From Haliscomenobacter sp. (lineage in GTDB: Bacteria; Bacteroidota; Bacteroidia; Chitinophagales; Saprospiraceae), in contig NZ_JADKCX010000142.1 in the NCBI RefSeq assembly GCF_016718685.1, positions 1 to 64,000 on the forward strand: 64,000 nucleotides of DNA, given 5' to 3'. Below the pieces are notes generated by a model, which was not told the origin of the DNA, did no database searches, and was given only the letters and a program-made list of their open reading frames with translations. The position numbers and the translations under genes were made by a program. Shown here one piece after another: positions 9,157-17,056 of the stretch; the stretch's first letter is position 1; every line of letters begins with the position of its first letter.

Positions 9157-9733
9157 TTGTAACAACAATTAGGTCAGATAAATCGTGTTTCATTCGCTCT
9201 ACCTCATTTTTGGAGGGGGCGAGCATGGCCGTACACAGACACATGCGGCGTTGGTTGCGCTCCAGGATGTCGAAGTTGGGGCAGCTTTTGCAACCCGCCC
9301 AGAATGCTTCATCCTGGGTCAACTCCGAAAACGTAACGGGTTCGTAGCCCAATGAGGAGTTGATTTTCATCACTGCCAAACTGGTGGTGATGCCAAAGAT
9401 GCGGGCATCGGGGTATTTATCACGCGACAATTTGAAGATGCACTCCTTGATGCGGGTAGCAAGCCCGTAACGACGATAGTCTGGCGCAACAATCAAACCA
9501 GAGTTGGCCACATACTGGCCGTGGCTCCAGGTTTCGATGTAGCAAAAGCCCGCAAACTTGTCGCCCTGCAACGCGATTACTGCTTTGCCTTCGTGGATCT
9601 TTTTGATGATGTATTCGGGCTTACGCTCGGCAATACCAGTTCCACGGGCTTTAGCAGACTCACGCATTTCGTTGCAGATTGCTTCTGCATACTTTTCGTG
9701 CTCGGGTTGGGCTACCTCAACGATAAATTCCAT
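9149..9733 (-). CDS. GNAT acetyltransferase heading the arginine operon (candidate acyl-glutamate synthase)
   Basis: A GNAT-fold protein of about 194 residues. The acetyl-CoA-binding segment is visible as GLIVAPDYRRYGLATRIKE near residues 80-98. A Cys-rich region near the C-terminus has CKSCPNF and then MCLCTAM. I place the start at 9733 because the segment upstream lacks family character. Bacteroidota arginine operons often begin with such a GNAT gene instead of a classical argA, so the likely reaction is acylation of glutamate, the first step of the pathway. Whether the donor is acetyl- or succinyl-CoA cannot be read here. ArgF' residue Ala89 hints at succinyl. Confidence 0.75.
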   Translation of the reverse strand: MEFIVEVAQPEHEKYAEAICNEMRESAKARGTGIAERKPEYIIKKIHEGKAVIALQGDKFAGFCYIETWSHGQYVANSGLIVAPDYRRYGLATRIKECIFKLSRDKYPDARIFGITTSLAVMKINSSLGYEPVTFSELTQDEAFWAGCKSCPNFDILERNQRRMCLCTAMLAPSKNEVERMKHDLSDLIVVTNV

Positions 9734-9783
9734 TTCAGTTATTGATGGTTTTACAGGTTGTTTAGGCCTGGATTTGGGTGAAC

Positions 9784-9818
9784 AAAAAATAAGCACACGC
9801 ACAAATCTGTGTATTGTG
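9784..9818 (-). terminator. Terminator-like hairpin in the arginine operon leader
   Basis: On the minus strand an imperfect stem (CACA-AUA-CACA against UGUG-CG-UGUG, loop GAUU) is followed directly by CUUAUUUUUUG. It lies between the arginine-rich leader ORF and the first structural gene, about 50 nt before the GNAT start codon. That is the position expected of an attenuator terminator. The stem is modest (two four-base-pair blocks), so the call is tentative. Confidence 0.45.
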
Positions 9819-9962
9819 TTGAAGATTTAGGGCGGAGCGCAAACTGTAGTTCAGGCACACTCTAGCAATTGATCCTCAATCACATGCTATATGAATAACA
9901 CAATTATTTTGGTGGTATTTGGTAGGGAATTGCATCCTACCCCGGTGGGTAAAGAAATGATA

Positions 9963-10037
9963 TCACGCCCCCCAAGGGCGACGTGCGAAACGACGACGGT
10001 ATGCCGTAAAGGTAATATGTGTAGTCAGTTCGTTCAT
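9963..10037 (-). CDS. Arginine-rich leader peptide of the arginine operon
   Basis: A 24-codon ORF (ATG at 10037, TGA ending at 9963) contains the run RRRFARR, five arginines in seven codons, written with CGT/CGC codons. It starts about 8 nt downstream of a strong Bacteroidota promoter, so the transcript would have almost no untranslated leader. The first arginine biosynthesis gene begins 229 bp later, after a terminator-like hairpin. Taken together this is the layout of ribosome-mediated attenuation by charged tRNA-Arg supply. It is an inference from layout. A longer ORF in another frame over the same bases looks like chance. Confidence 0.7.
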   Translation of the reverse strand: MNELTTHITFTAYRRRFARRPWGA

Positions 10038-10045
10038 TGTGGCAA

Positions 10046-10076
10046 CAAAAGTACTTTTTAGTGACCTGGAATGCAA
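10046..10076 (-). promoter_or_regulatory. Promoter of the arginine operon leader
   Basis: On the minus strand TTG (10076-10074), a 20-nt spacer and TACTTTTG (10053-10046) match the Bacteroidota primary sigma consensus TTG-N(19-21)-TAnnTTTG exactly. The leader ORF start codon is 8 nt downstream of the -7 element, so the mRNA is expected to be leaderless or nearly so. Confidence 0.8.
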
Positions 10077-10275
10077 TATCCAATGGCTTTTTTTTAATGG
10101 TTTTTGAAAAAATTAACCAAACACACTTGATTAGACGCAAGAATGAGGCATTAGTAGCGAATTTTTTACCCTTTTTATCAAATTGTCGTAGAAAGCTTTT
10201 ACCTTTCAAGCAGCAAATACCAAGCTAGATAATTTAATTCTCCTGATGTATATAACCAAAAACACTTGAGACCAA

Positions 10276-10315
10276 CCCACCGGATGAACCTAACCCAACC
10301 GGTGGGCTTTTTTTT
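10276..10315 (+). terminator. Strong intrinsic terminator with no recognised gene upstream
   Basis: The stem CCCACCGG / CCGGTGGG has a 15-nt loop and is followed by C and eight T residues on the plus strand. The nearest upstream genes are on the other strand, so it must end an unannotated plus-strand transcript starting somewhere in 10080-10270, or act as a leader terminator for the gene at 10356. A seven-codon ORF starting at ATG 10246 lies just before it but has no biased amino-acid content. Confidence 0.75.
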
Positions 10316-10355
10316 AAAGTAGGATAGAGGTCTTTTATCCAGACAATCATTTGTG

Positions 10356-10868
10356 ATGTTGTACCATTACCCTTTTCCTTCCAAATTAAAATGGATGGCG
10401 CATGCTTTCCAAAAGGGATACCAATTTCTGGATGAAGGTGGCCAGTACATGGGGAAAATGCAGTTTTCTACTTTTGGAAAAAAAATTCAGTCGGAATTGA
10501 ACGGCGTGGTCGTCAATTTTAAATTGCAGGGTGTTTTTATCCACAAGGTGATCATCAGTGATGAAAATGAAGAAGAGTTGGGAAACATCCAACTGAGGCT
10601 ATTTGGAAAATCTACCATTTATTTGAATAGCGGGGAAGTCTATTTTTGGAAACGAAAGAATATTTTCAATACCCGCTGGCAGATTATTCGTGATTTACCC
10701 AACACCGATGATGACCCCATTTCCATCGAATATCAATATTTATACCGTTTTGTACAGGAAAGTGGAGAAATTGAACTGCTGGAAGAGTCCAGCCAAAGTG
10801 AATTAATCACCCTGATTGGCTTTTTCCTGGGTATGTATTTCATCCGGCAGCGCAGGAAACAAGGATAA
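10356..10868 (+). CDS. Hypothetical protein with C-terminal membrane segment
   Basis: About 170 residues, family not recognised. The body looks beta-strand rich with alternating hydrophobic segments (VVVNFKLQGVFIHKVII, NIQLRLFGKSTIYLNSGEVYFWKR). The C-terminus has a hydrophobic stretch, LITLIGFFLGMYFI, followed by RQRRKQG, which would anchor it in the inner membrane with the tail inside. I use ATG 10356, because the alternative GTG is immediately before it. The gene converges on the NrtR-like regulator, with a 2-bp gap. A strong terminator lies 40 bp upstream of its start. Confidence 0.6.
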   Translation: MLYHYPFPSKLKWMAHAFQKGYQFLDEGGQYMGKMQFSTFGKKIQSELNGVVVNFKLQGVFIHKVIISDENEEELGNIQLRLFGKSTIYLNSGEVYFWKRKNIFNTRWQIIRDLPNTDDDPISIEYQYLYRFVQESGEIELLEESSQSELITLIGFFLGMYFIRQRRKQG

Positions 10869-10870
10869 TT

Positions 10871-11620
10871 TTATTCATTGTCCCGTAAATAAGTCTCATA
10901 TTTTTCCGCATCAAAGCGATACAAGTAAGGCGCCTTGTGCGCTCCGCCCGTTTTCCGCTCTTCCTGCCTTTCTAAAAAACCATAGCTCAGCATTTTCTTT
11001 TGAAAATTACCTCGATCCAGCGGGTGCCCAAGAACGGTTTCGTGCAGTTTTTGCAACTCGATCAAGGTAAATTTTTCGGGAAGTAAATTGAAACCAATAG
11101 GCTGGTAGTCAAATTGACGGCGTAAGGTTTTTAATGCAGTACTGACAATATCGTTGTGGTCGAACAGCAAATCGGGAATTTCGGTTACATCCCACCAACG
11201 GCATTCATCGGTAAAAAAATCAGTTTTGGGGGCTACCAAAGAATACTCTACCAAAGCATAATACCCAATGGATACGGCCCTTTCTGGGAAAAAATTGTGT
11301 TCCGGAGGCAAGCCCATTCTGGACATAACTTCTTTGCCATTGTAGCGCTGATTGGCCCCAAATGCATAAAACTGTTGCAGGAAAATAGCGTCTAATCCAG
11401 TCCGCTCTTGAAGAATCCGGTAAGCCGCGTGCTCAACGTCTTCGGTTTTGTAAATCCAACCACCCGGCAAAGACCACGCATTGCTGCCTTTTACTCTAAG
11501 CAAGAGAACCTTAAGTTGATTGTCATGAAAGCCAAAAACCACACAATCTATGGATAACTCGCTCAAAGATCGATTGAATAATGCTTTGATTTCCGTTAAT
11601 ACCGCAATTAATTCGTCCAT
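10871..11620 (-). CDS. NrtR/AraR-type Nudix-domain transcriptional regulator
   Basis: A 249-residue two-domain protein. Residues about 20-160 form a Nudix-like domain (SIDCVVFGFHDNQLKVLLLRV, then WSLPGGWIYKTEDVEHAAYRILQERTG). The usual Nudix box is degenerate, REUXEEXGU being replaced by RILQERTGL, as in regulators that sense rather than hydrolyse. The C-terminal about 80 residues fit the winged helix of the NrtR family (TLIELQKLHETVLGHPLDRGNFQKKML). Relatives in Bacteroides control sugar or NAD genes. An inverted repeat overlaps its own promoter, suggesting autoregulation. The ligand and the other targets cannot be deduced. Confidence 0.85.
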   Translation of the reverse strand: MDELIAVLTEIKALFNRSLSELSIDCVVFGFHDNQLKVLLLRVKGSNAWSLPGGWIYKTEDVEHAAYRILQERTGLDAIFLQQFYAFGANQRYNGKEVMSRMGLPPEHNFFPERAVSIGYYALVEYSLVAPKTDFFTDECRWWDVTEIPDLLFDHNDIVSTALKTLRRQFDYQPIGFNLLPEKFTLIELQKLHETVLGHPLDRGNFQKKMLSYGFLERQEERKTGGAHKAPYLYRFDAEKYETYLRDNE

Positions 11621-11660
11621 TTGAAAAAAATTAGAAAAAAAGCTTAGTGTAATTTGGACA

Positions 11661-11702
11661 CAAAGATAATTATTCTTATCATTGTGTCACAATCACACAA
11701 TG
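11661..11702 (-). promoter_or_regulatory. Promoter and palindromic operator of the NrtR-like gene
   Basis: On the minus strand TATCTTTG (11668-11661) with TTG 21 nt further upstream matches the Bacteroidota promoter consensus. A perfect 8-bp inverted repeat, CATTGTGT-(7)-ACACAATG (11680-11702), covers the -33 region. This is a natural place for a repressor, most simply the NrtR-like protein encoded 40 bp downstream. Confidence 0.7.
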
Positions 11703-11800
11703 GTGTGTTGTAGAGAAATTTCTTGTGGAACACCACCGCGTATTCCACCACCAACATTGCGATTACCTCTATGTAAATAAGCGTTTCTAATTTTGAGCAG

Positions 11801-11857
11801 GAAGCTCCAAGTCCGAACGTTTGCTCCTCAAGCAAACAATCGTTCGGACTTGCCTTC
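11801..11857. repeat. Large imperfect palindrome in a divergent intergenic region
   Basis: Nested arms GGAAG, AAGTCCGAACG and GTTTGCT pair with AGCAAAC, CGTTCGGACTT and CTTCC around a CTCA-like loop, giving about 23 paired positions. It lies between the divergent regulator (10871-11620) and the isopentenyl-diphosphate isomerase gene (12029). No T-run follows on either strand, so it is not a simple terminator. It could be a regulatory RNA structure or a DNA site. The rest of 11703-12028 shows no gene. TAATTTTG at 12000-12007 may be the -7 element for the isomerase operon. Confidence 0.65.
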
Positions 11858-12028
11858 CACTTTAGTATGGCTGTCAAATATTAGGTAAAGATTAAATTTT
11901 TCCAAGTTTTTTTCTTTCTTTTCTCCACGCAAACTTTCCTGGCCTATTCTTGTTTCACTCCGGAACTTGATTTTATATCATTCCATCCGTTGAATTCCTT
12001 AATTTTGCTGGATGAATATTCTCTTTTG

Positions 12029-13078
12029 ATGAAGGAGCCAAACAAAGCCATCGTTGATACTCAACCAAATGAGGATCCCACTGCGGAAGAACGCAAACGA
12101 GACCACATTCAACTCGCTTTTAACGCGCAAGTGTTACAAGGCGAACTTGATGCGCGTTTTTATTACGAACCATTGCTCAGTGGACACCCGGTGGCGGAAT
12201 CCTGGCCAAGTTTTCCCTTTCTGGGGCATACTTTCCGGGCTCCCTTGTGGGTTTCCAGTATGACCGGAGGGACAGCCATGGCGCGCACCATCAACCACAA
12301 CCTGGCTCGCGCTTGTGGAGAGTTTGGGATGGGGATGGGACTGGGTTCGTGTCGCGCTTTATTGTACAGTGATGAAGTGTTGGCTGATTTTGCAGTAAAA
12401 CCATTGATGGGTAAGCAACCCCTGTTTGCCAATTTGGGCATTGCCCAACTGGAGCAACTCATTGAACGTAGAGAGCTTTACCGCATCAATATGATGCTGG
12501 ATAAACTGGAGGCTGATGGCTTGATTATCCATGTCAACCCCATGCAAGAATGGCTGCAACCGGAAGGGGACCGCTTTGTACATCCACCTCTCCAAACCAT
12601 TGAGACCATTTTGGCTCAGGTTGATGTACCCCTCATCGTGAAAGAAGTGGGGCAGGGGATGGGAATAGAAAGCCTGCGGGCATTGTTGCAACTTCCCTTG
12701 GCTGCGGTAGATTTTGCTGCTGGAGGGGGAACCAATTTTGCCAAGTTGGAATTGTTGCGCGACTCTGAAGCCAAACAATTGATTTATGGCCACTTGGCTC
12801 AGGTAGGCCACAGCGCGGTTGAAATGGCCGGTTTTGTCAATCAATTGTTGTTGGAATTGGGCGATAAGGTGCGTTGCCCGGCGGTAATCGCCTCGGGAGG
12901 AATACAAAATTTTCTGGATGGTTATTACCTCATCCATAAACTCCAGTTGCCAGCTGTATACGGCCAGGCATCTGGATTTCTCAAACATGCCCAAGGAGAC
13001 TATGCGTCCTTGCGTACATACGTCGCTGCTCAAATCGAGGGTTTGGAGCTGGCACAAGCATTTTTAAAGGTTAGATAG
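12029..13078 (+). CDS. fni: Type 2 isopentenyl-diphosphate delta-isomerase
   Basis: An FMN- and NAD(P)H-dependent isomerase that interconverts IPP and DMAPP. About 350 residues from ATG 12029 (MKEPNKAIVDTQ), preferred over an upstream TTG because a -7-like element TAATTTTG lies 22 bp before it. Family motifs: ERKRDHIQLA at residues 21-30, WVSSMTGGTA, a HVNPMQEWLQPEG substrate segment, and the FMN-binding AAGGGTNFAKLE and ASGGIQNFLDGY. It heads a three-gene run with 7-bp gaps, together with HMG-CoA reductase and a GHMP kinase, which ties it to the mevalonate route to isoprenoids. Confidence 0.93.
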   Translation: MKEPNKAIVDTQPNEDPTAEERKRDHIQLAFNAQVLQGELDARFYYEPLLSGHPVAESWPSFPFLGHTFRAPLWVSSMTGGTAMARTINHNLARACGEFGMGMGLGSCRALLYSDEVLADFAVKPLMGKQPLFANLGIAQLEQLIERRELYRINMMLDKLEADGLIIHVNPMQEWLQPEGDRFVHPPLQTIETILAQVDVPLIVKEVGQGMGIESLRALLQLPLAAVDFAAGGGTNFAKLELLRDSEAKQLIYGHLAQVGHSAVEMAGFVNQLLLELGDKVRCPAVIASGGIQNFLDGYYLIHKLQLPAVYGQASGFLKHAQGDYASLRTYVAAQIEGLELAQAFLKVR

Positions 13079-13085
13079 AAAAAGA

Positions 13086-14438
13086 ATGCAGGAAAAATCA
13101 ATATCGGGACTTCACAAGCTCAGCAAGGAAGAAAAAATGCACTGGTTGGCAGAGCATTATACCACCGCTCCAGAGGAGACACTTGAAGTGCTGCGCAGTT
13201 TTTGGCACGAAGACGAGGAATTGCAGCGGGTAATGGACGGTTTTAGCGAAAACACGCTGAGTAACTATTTTTTCCCTTACGGCATTGCCCCCAATTTTTT
13301 AGTTGATGGACACTTGTACGCCGTTCCGATGGTGATTGAAGAAAGTTCAGTCGTGGCTGCTGCTGCCAGTGCCGCCAAATATTGGCTCAATAAAGGAGGG
13401 TTCAAAACAAGGGTACTGGGAACCACCAAGTTGGGTCAACTGCATTTTAGCTGGTTCGGAGACTCGGCAAAACTGCAAAAGCTGATGCCCGAGCTACGCC
13501 ATCAACTCCTGGAAGATGTACAACACATTACCGCCAATATGGAAAAACGGGGTGGAGGTGTATTGTCCATTGAACTACTGGATATGGGGGAACTGGAACC
13601 CCATTATTTTCAACTGCGCGTGAGCTTCGAAACCTGTGATTCGATGGGGGCCAACTTCATCAATTCGGTTTTGGAGGAATTTGGCCGCAGTTTGCAACAC
13701 TTTATGAGCAGCCACCCGGCGATGCATGCACATGAACATGAGGTCGAAATCATTATGGCGATTCTTTCCAATTATACGCCGGATTGTATCGTTCGAGCTG
13801 AGGTGAGTTGCCCAATAGAGGCGCTGGATGATGCCTGTATCAATCTGGATGGCTCAGGGTTTGCTGAAAAATTTGCCAAAGCTGTGCGCATTGCCGAAAT
13901 CGACCCTTACCGCGCCACAACACACAACAAAGGTATTTACAACGGGGTAGACGCCGTGGTGATTGCTACGGGCAACGATTTTCGGGCCACCGAGGCTTGT
14001 GGGCATACCTATGCAGCCCGCGACGGGCAATACCGTAGCCTGAGCCACTGCCGGGTTGAAGAGGGCGTTTTTACCTTTTGGCTTGATCTGCCCATTGCGC
14101 TGGGTACAGTGGGTGGTTTGACCAAATTACATCCCCTGGCGCATTTGTCACTTGAAATTTTAGGGCAGCCTTCGGCGCCGGAATTGATGTCCATTATCGC
14201 AGCAACTGGCCTGGCACAGAATTTTGCGGCAGTGCGCTCCCTGGTTACGACCGGTATTCAAAAAGGGCACATGAAAATGCACTTGATGAACATCCTCAAC
14301 CACCTGGGTGGCAATACCAGCGATTGTTTGGCAGCCGAGGCGTATTTCCAGGATCGGGTAGTGTCTTTTTCAGCAGTACGCGAATTTCTGGATCGACGCG
14401 AGGAGGAAAAACAAAAAACTCCTGCAAAAGCAAGCTAA
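13086..14438 (+). CDS. Class II hydroxymethylglutaryl-CoA reductase
   Basis: A 450-residue enzyme of the class II (bacterial) HMG-CoA reductase type, which interconverts HMG-CoA and mevalonate. Visible family motifs: ENTLSNYFFPYGIAPNFLVDG (residues 55-75), the catalytic glutamate region IEESSVVAAAASAAKYW (84-100), the CDSMGANFINSV cofactor and substrate segment around residue 186, and the C-terminal catalytic histidine in KGHMKMHLMN. It lies 7 bp after fni and 7 bp before the GHMP kinase. Bacterial enzymes of this class can be degradative, but this operon context points to mevalonate synthesis. Confidence 0.93.
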   Translation: MQEKSISGLHKLSKEEKMHWLAEHYTTAPEETLEVLRSFWHEDEELQRVMDGFSENTLSNYFFPYGIAPNFLVDGHLYAVPMVIEESSVVAAAASAAKYWLNKGGFKTRVLGTTKLGQLHFSWFGDSAKLQKLMPELRHQLLEDVQHITANMEKRGGGVLSIELLDMGELEPHYFQLRVSFETCDSMGANFINSVLEEFGRSLQHFMSSHPAMHAHEHEVEIIMAILSNYTPDCIVRAEVSCPIEALDDACINLDGSGFAEKFAKAVRIAEIDPYRATTHNKGIYNGVDAVVIATGNDFRATEACGHTYAARDGQYRSLSHCRVEEGVFTFWLDLPIALGTVGGLTKLHPLAHLSLEILGQPSAPELMSIIAATGLAQNFAAVRSLVTTGIQKGHMKMHLMNILNHLGGNTSDCLAAEAYFQDRVVSFSAVREFLDRREEEKQKTPAKAS

Positions 14439-14445
14439 GCCAACT

Positions 14446-15363
14446 ATGTCTTCATTCATAGGAAAAAACTATCAGGCTCAAGGGAAATTGTTGCTTACTG
14501 GCGAGTACTTCGTCCTGGATGGGGCTCTGGCTTTGGCCTTGCCCACGCGCTTGGGACAAAAATTCTCCATCAGCGCTGGTCCTGCAGATCGATTGAGTTG
14601 GCAGAGCTATGATGTAGATGGAAGCAGGTGGTTTAGTGCAATCTATGACATTCCGAGTTTAACCATTCTGGATTGTAATGAAATGGAGCCCACGCAACGT
14701 TTGCAAGAAATTATCCGCCAAGCTTTTTTGCGCTCCAGTTTGGCTCTGGATGAATTAGCTGGCTGCACTGTCACTACCCAACTGAGTTTTTCACGGCATT
14801 GGGGTTTGGGCACCAGTTCAACCTTGATCAGTTTTTTAGCGGATTTGACGGCAGTGAATCCTTATGCATTGCTGGAGGCAACTTTCGGTGGTTCAGGATA
14901 TGACCTGGCCTGTGCTCAGGCTGCGGGGCCCATTTTGTACCAAAACAAAACGGCGCGAAATGTCGTTTTTCAGCCTCTCTTTGCTGATCAACTTTATTTT
15001 GTGTATTTGGGTAAAAAACAAAACAGTCGGGACGGCATTCAACGCTACCGGGCTCTGGGAGAAATAGCTAAGGATAAACTAGACGAAATCAATAAATTGA
15101 CGCTGGATTTTGTAGCCTGCGATTCGCTAAGTGAAATTGAAGCATTGATCCTTCAACATGAAACTATCGTCAGTACGATGCTGGATTTACCTCGAGCACA
15201 AGACCTCTATTTTGCAGATTATTGGGGTCAGGTGAAGTCTTTGGGAGCCTGGGGAGGTGATTTTGTGTTGGTCACCAGCAATAGGGGGGATCAGGAAACC
15301 AAAAATTATTTTCAAAATAAAGGATTTGAGGTGATGCTGAGGTATAAGGAAATGATTTTATGA
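14446..15363 (+). CDS. GYDIA-family GHMP kinase (mevalonate-pathway kinase candidate)
   Basis: A GHMP-fold small-molecule kinase of 305 residues. The N-terminal segment is GKLLLTGEYFVLDGALALALPT (start of the family motif near residue 13). The phosphate loop is HWGLGTSSTLISFLADL around residues 123-139. The signature FGGSGYDLACAQAAGP follows, a GYDLA variant of the GYDIA motif that names a Bacteroidota subgroup. It forms the third gene of the isoprenoid run. Its substrate is probably mevalonate or a phosphomevalonate. The other kinases and the diphosphomevalonate decarboxylase are not in the window. Confidence 0.85.
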   Translation: MSSFIGKNYQAQGKLLLTGEYFVLDGALALALPTRLGQKFSISAGPADRLSWQSYDVDGSRWFSAIYDIPSLTILDCNEMEPTQRLQEIIRQAFLRSSLALDELAGCTVTTQLSFSRHWGLGTSSTLISFLADLTAVNPYALLEATFGGSGYDLACAQAAGPILYQNKTARNVVFQPLFADQLYFVYLGKKQNSRDGIQRYRALGEIAKDKLDEINKLTLDFVACDSLSEIEALILQHETIVSTMLDLPRAQDLYFADYWGQVKSLGAWGGDFVLVTSNRGDQETKNYFQNKGFEVMLRYKEMIL

Positions 15364-15432
15364 ATACTTAATTTAGTCCAGATATAAACAAAGCTTAACT
15401 TCGTACGGTTATTGAAAAAAACGCTGCAAGCA

Positions 15433-16176
15433 ATGCCAACCTGGTACGACGCCAACGTCATCAACATACAGTCTGAAAGCCCCAACACCCGCCGCTTTTG
15501 GGTGGAAATACCCGCAGTGGAAGCCTTCAATTTCAAAGCCGGGCAGTTTGTAACGATGGATTTACCCATCGGAGACAAACGGCTACAGCGCTGGCGCAGT
15601 TATTCCATTGCCAGTGCGCCTGCGGAGAGCAATCAATTGGAGTTCTGTATCGTGCGCCTCGATGGAGGCAAAGCTACAGAATACCTGTTTGATGACATTC
15701 AAGTAGGCTCTACCCTTCGCTTCAAAGGCCCGGATGGTGCTTTTGTGTTGCCCGAAACCATCGATCACGATATGGTGATGGTGTGCACAGGCACAGGAGT
15801 TGCGCCTTTTCGGAGCATGTTGCAACACATTCACACGCACAACATCCCTCACCGCAAGCTCCACCTGATTTTTGGTACCCGTCAGGCCGAAGGCATGCTG
15901 TACCAAGAGGAATTTGTTGCGCTGCAAAAACACTTGCCAAACTTTCGCTACTCGGTAGCCCTTTCGCGTGAGCAAAACCTCGATCCTGCTCAGTTCCCTT
16001 TTGAAGTTCAGACAGGGCATGTCCATTCTTTTTACCTAAATGAATACGCCATACCACGTTCCGATGTAAAATTTTATCTTTGCGGCTGGCAAAATATGGT
16101 GGATGAAGCGGTACTCAATCTCTATGATAAACTGGGTTACGACAAGCGCCAGATCATCACCGAACTTTACGGTTAA
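15433..16176 (+). CDS. Ferredoxin/flavodoxin-NADP(+) reductase
   Basis: A two-domain flavoprotein of about 247 residues. The FAD-binding motif RWRSYSIASAP is around residues 51-61, the NADP-binding motif VCTGTGVAPFRSML around 117-130, and the C-terminal segment FYLCGWQNMVDEAV follows. I use ATG 15433 (MPTWYDANVIN), as the upstream in-frame TTG adds only seven codons. It moves electrons between NADPH and ferredoxin or flavodoxin in the cytosol. It follows the mevalonate genes by about 70 bp and may or may not be co-transcribed with them. A pair of REP-like hairpins follows. Confidence 0.92.
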   Translation: MPTWYDANVINIQSESPNTRRFWVEIPAVEAFNFKAGQFVTMDLPIGDKRLQRWRSYSIASAPAESNQLEFCIVRLDGGKATEYLFDDIQVGSTLRFKGPDGAFVLPETIDHDMVMVCTGTGVAPFRSMLQHIHTHNIPHRKLHLIFGTRQAEGMLYQEEFVALQKHLPNFRYSVALSREQNLDPAQFPFEVQTGHVHSFYLNEYAIPRSDVKFYLCGWQNMVDEAVLNLYDKLGYDKRQIITELYG

Positions 16177-16186
16177 ACAAAGCCAC

Positions 16187-16244
16187 CCCACGAATTTATT
16201 CGTGGGAGGCCATATATCTCTTACCCCATGACTTTAGTCGTGGG
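16187..16244. repeat. Pair of REP-like palindromes, CCCACGAA/CCCATGAC type
   Basis: Hairpin 1 (16187-16206) is CCCACGAA-TTTA-TTCGTGGG, a perfect 8-bp stem. Hairpin 2 (16225-16244) is CCCATGAC-TTTA-GTCGTGGG, with one G:T pair. They are 18 nt apart in the gap between the reductase and exonuclease III genes. A second pair occurs at 35958-36030 and a degenerate single hairpin at 62502-62521, so this is a dispersed family like REP elements. Confidence 0.85.
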
Positions 16245-16271
16245 AGTGGGAGCACACCCAAACCTGATAGC

Positions 16272-17042
16272 ATGTCTCTAAAACTCGTCTCGTACAATGT
16301 AAACGGCATCCGCTCTGCCCTCAACAAAGGCTGGGCTCAATGGGTGCGCGAACACCAATTCGACATCATCTGCTTGCAGGAAACCAAAGCCAGCCCTGAG
16401 CAGGTCGATTTATCCCCCATTGCAGATCTGGGTTATCATGCCCACTGGCATTCTGCCCAAAAGAAGGGTTACAGTAGTGTGGCGACCTTCAGCAAGCGCG
16501 AACCTGATCAGGTAATTGCGGGTTGTGGGATGGCCAAATACGACGATGAAGGGCGTATTTTGCGCAGTGATTTTGGTGACCTCACGATTCTCAATTGTTA
16601 TTTCCCTTCTGGGACCACCGGAGATGTGCGCCAGGAATTCAAAATGGTCTTTTTGGAGGATTTTTTCCGTTGGGTGCATGAACTACAGCAGGAGCGGAAA
16701 AAACTCATCATTGTAGGCGACTACAACATCGCCCACACCGAACGAGACATCCATGATCCAAAAGGCAACAAAAACTCCTCCGGTTTTTTGCCTGATGAAC
16801 GTGCATGGCTCAGCAAGTGGTTCGACAGTGGTTTTACCGATGCTTTCCGCTTTTTAAATCCCGACAAAGTGGAATACAGCTGGTGGAGTTTCCGGGCCGG
16901 AGCCCGCAAAAACAACAAGGGCTGGCGCATCGATTACCAGTCGGTGAGCAATAACCTGCGTGAGCACTTGCGCGCCGCCCGCCAAATGAACGAAGCCGAG
17001 CATTCTGATCACTGTCCAGTATTGGTAGAATTGGACATTTGA
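16272..17042 (+). CDS. xth: Exodeoxyribonuclease III
   Basis: A 256-residue Mg-dependent AP endonuclease / 3'-5' exonuclease of the exonuclease-endonuclease-phosphatase fold, acting in base excision repair. Motifs: SYNVNGIRSAL at residues 7-17, ICLQETKA at 33-40 (metal-binding Glu), the GDYNIAHTERDIHDPKGNK loop near 153-171 and the catalytic SDHCPV at 245-250. Length is normal and the gene is intact. It stands alone on the plus strand between a REP pair and a convergent hypothetical gene. Confidence 0.95.
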   Translation: MSLKLVSYNVNGIRSALNKGWAQWVREHQFDIICLQETKASPEQVDLSPIADLGYHAHWHSAQKKGYSSVATFSKREPDQVIAGCGMAKYDDEGRILRSDFGDLTILNCYFPSGTTGDVRQEFKMVFLEDFFRWVHELQQERKKLIIVGDYNIAHTERDIHDPKGNKNSSGFLPDERAWLSKWFDSGFTDAFRFLNPDKVEYSWWSFRAGARKNNKGWRIDYQSVSNNLREHLRAARQMNEAEHSDHCPVLVELDI

Positions 17043-17056
17043 CGAACCTGAAATCC

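Noticed and set aside
9937..10209. A 90-codon minus-strand ORF overlapping the arginine leader
   Set aside because: It reads through the promoter in a different frame, has no family character, and the short Arg-rich ORF with its own promoter explains the bases better.
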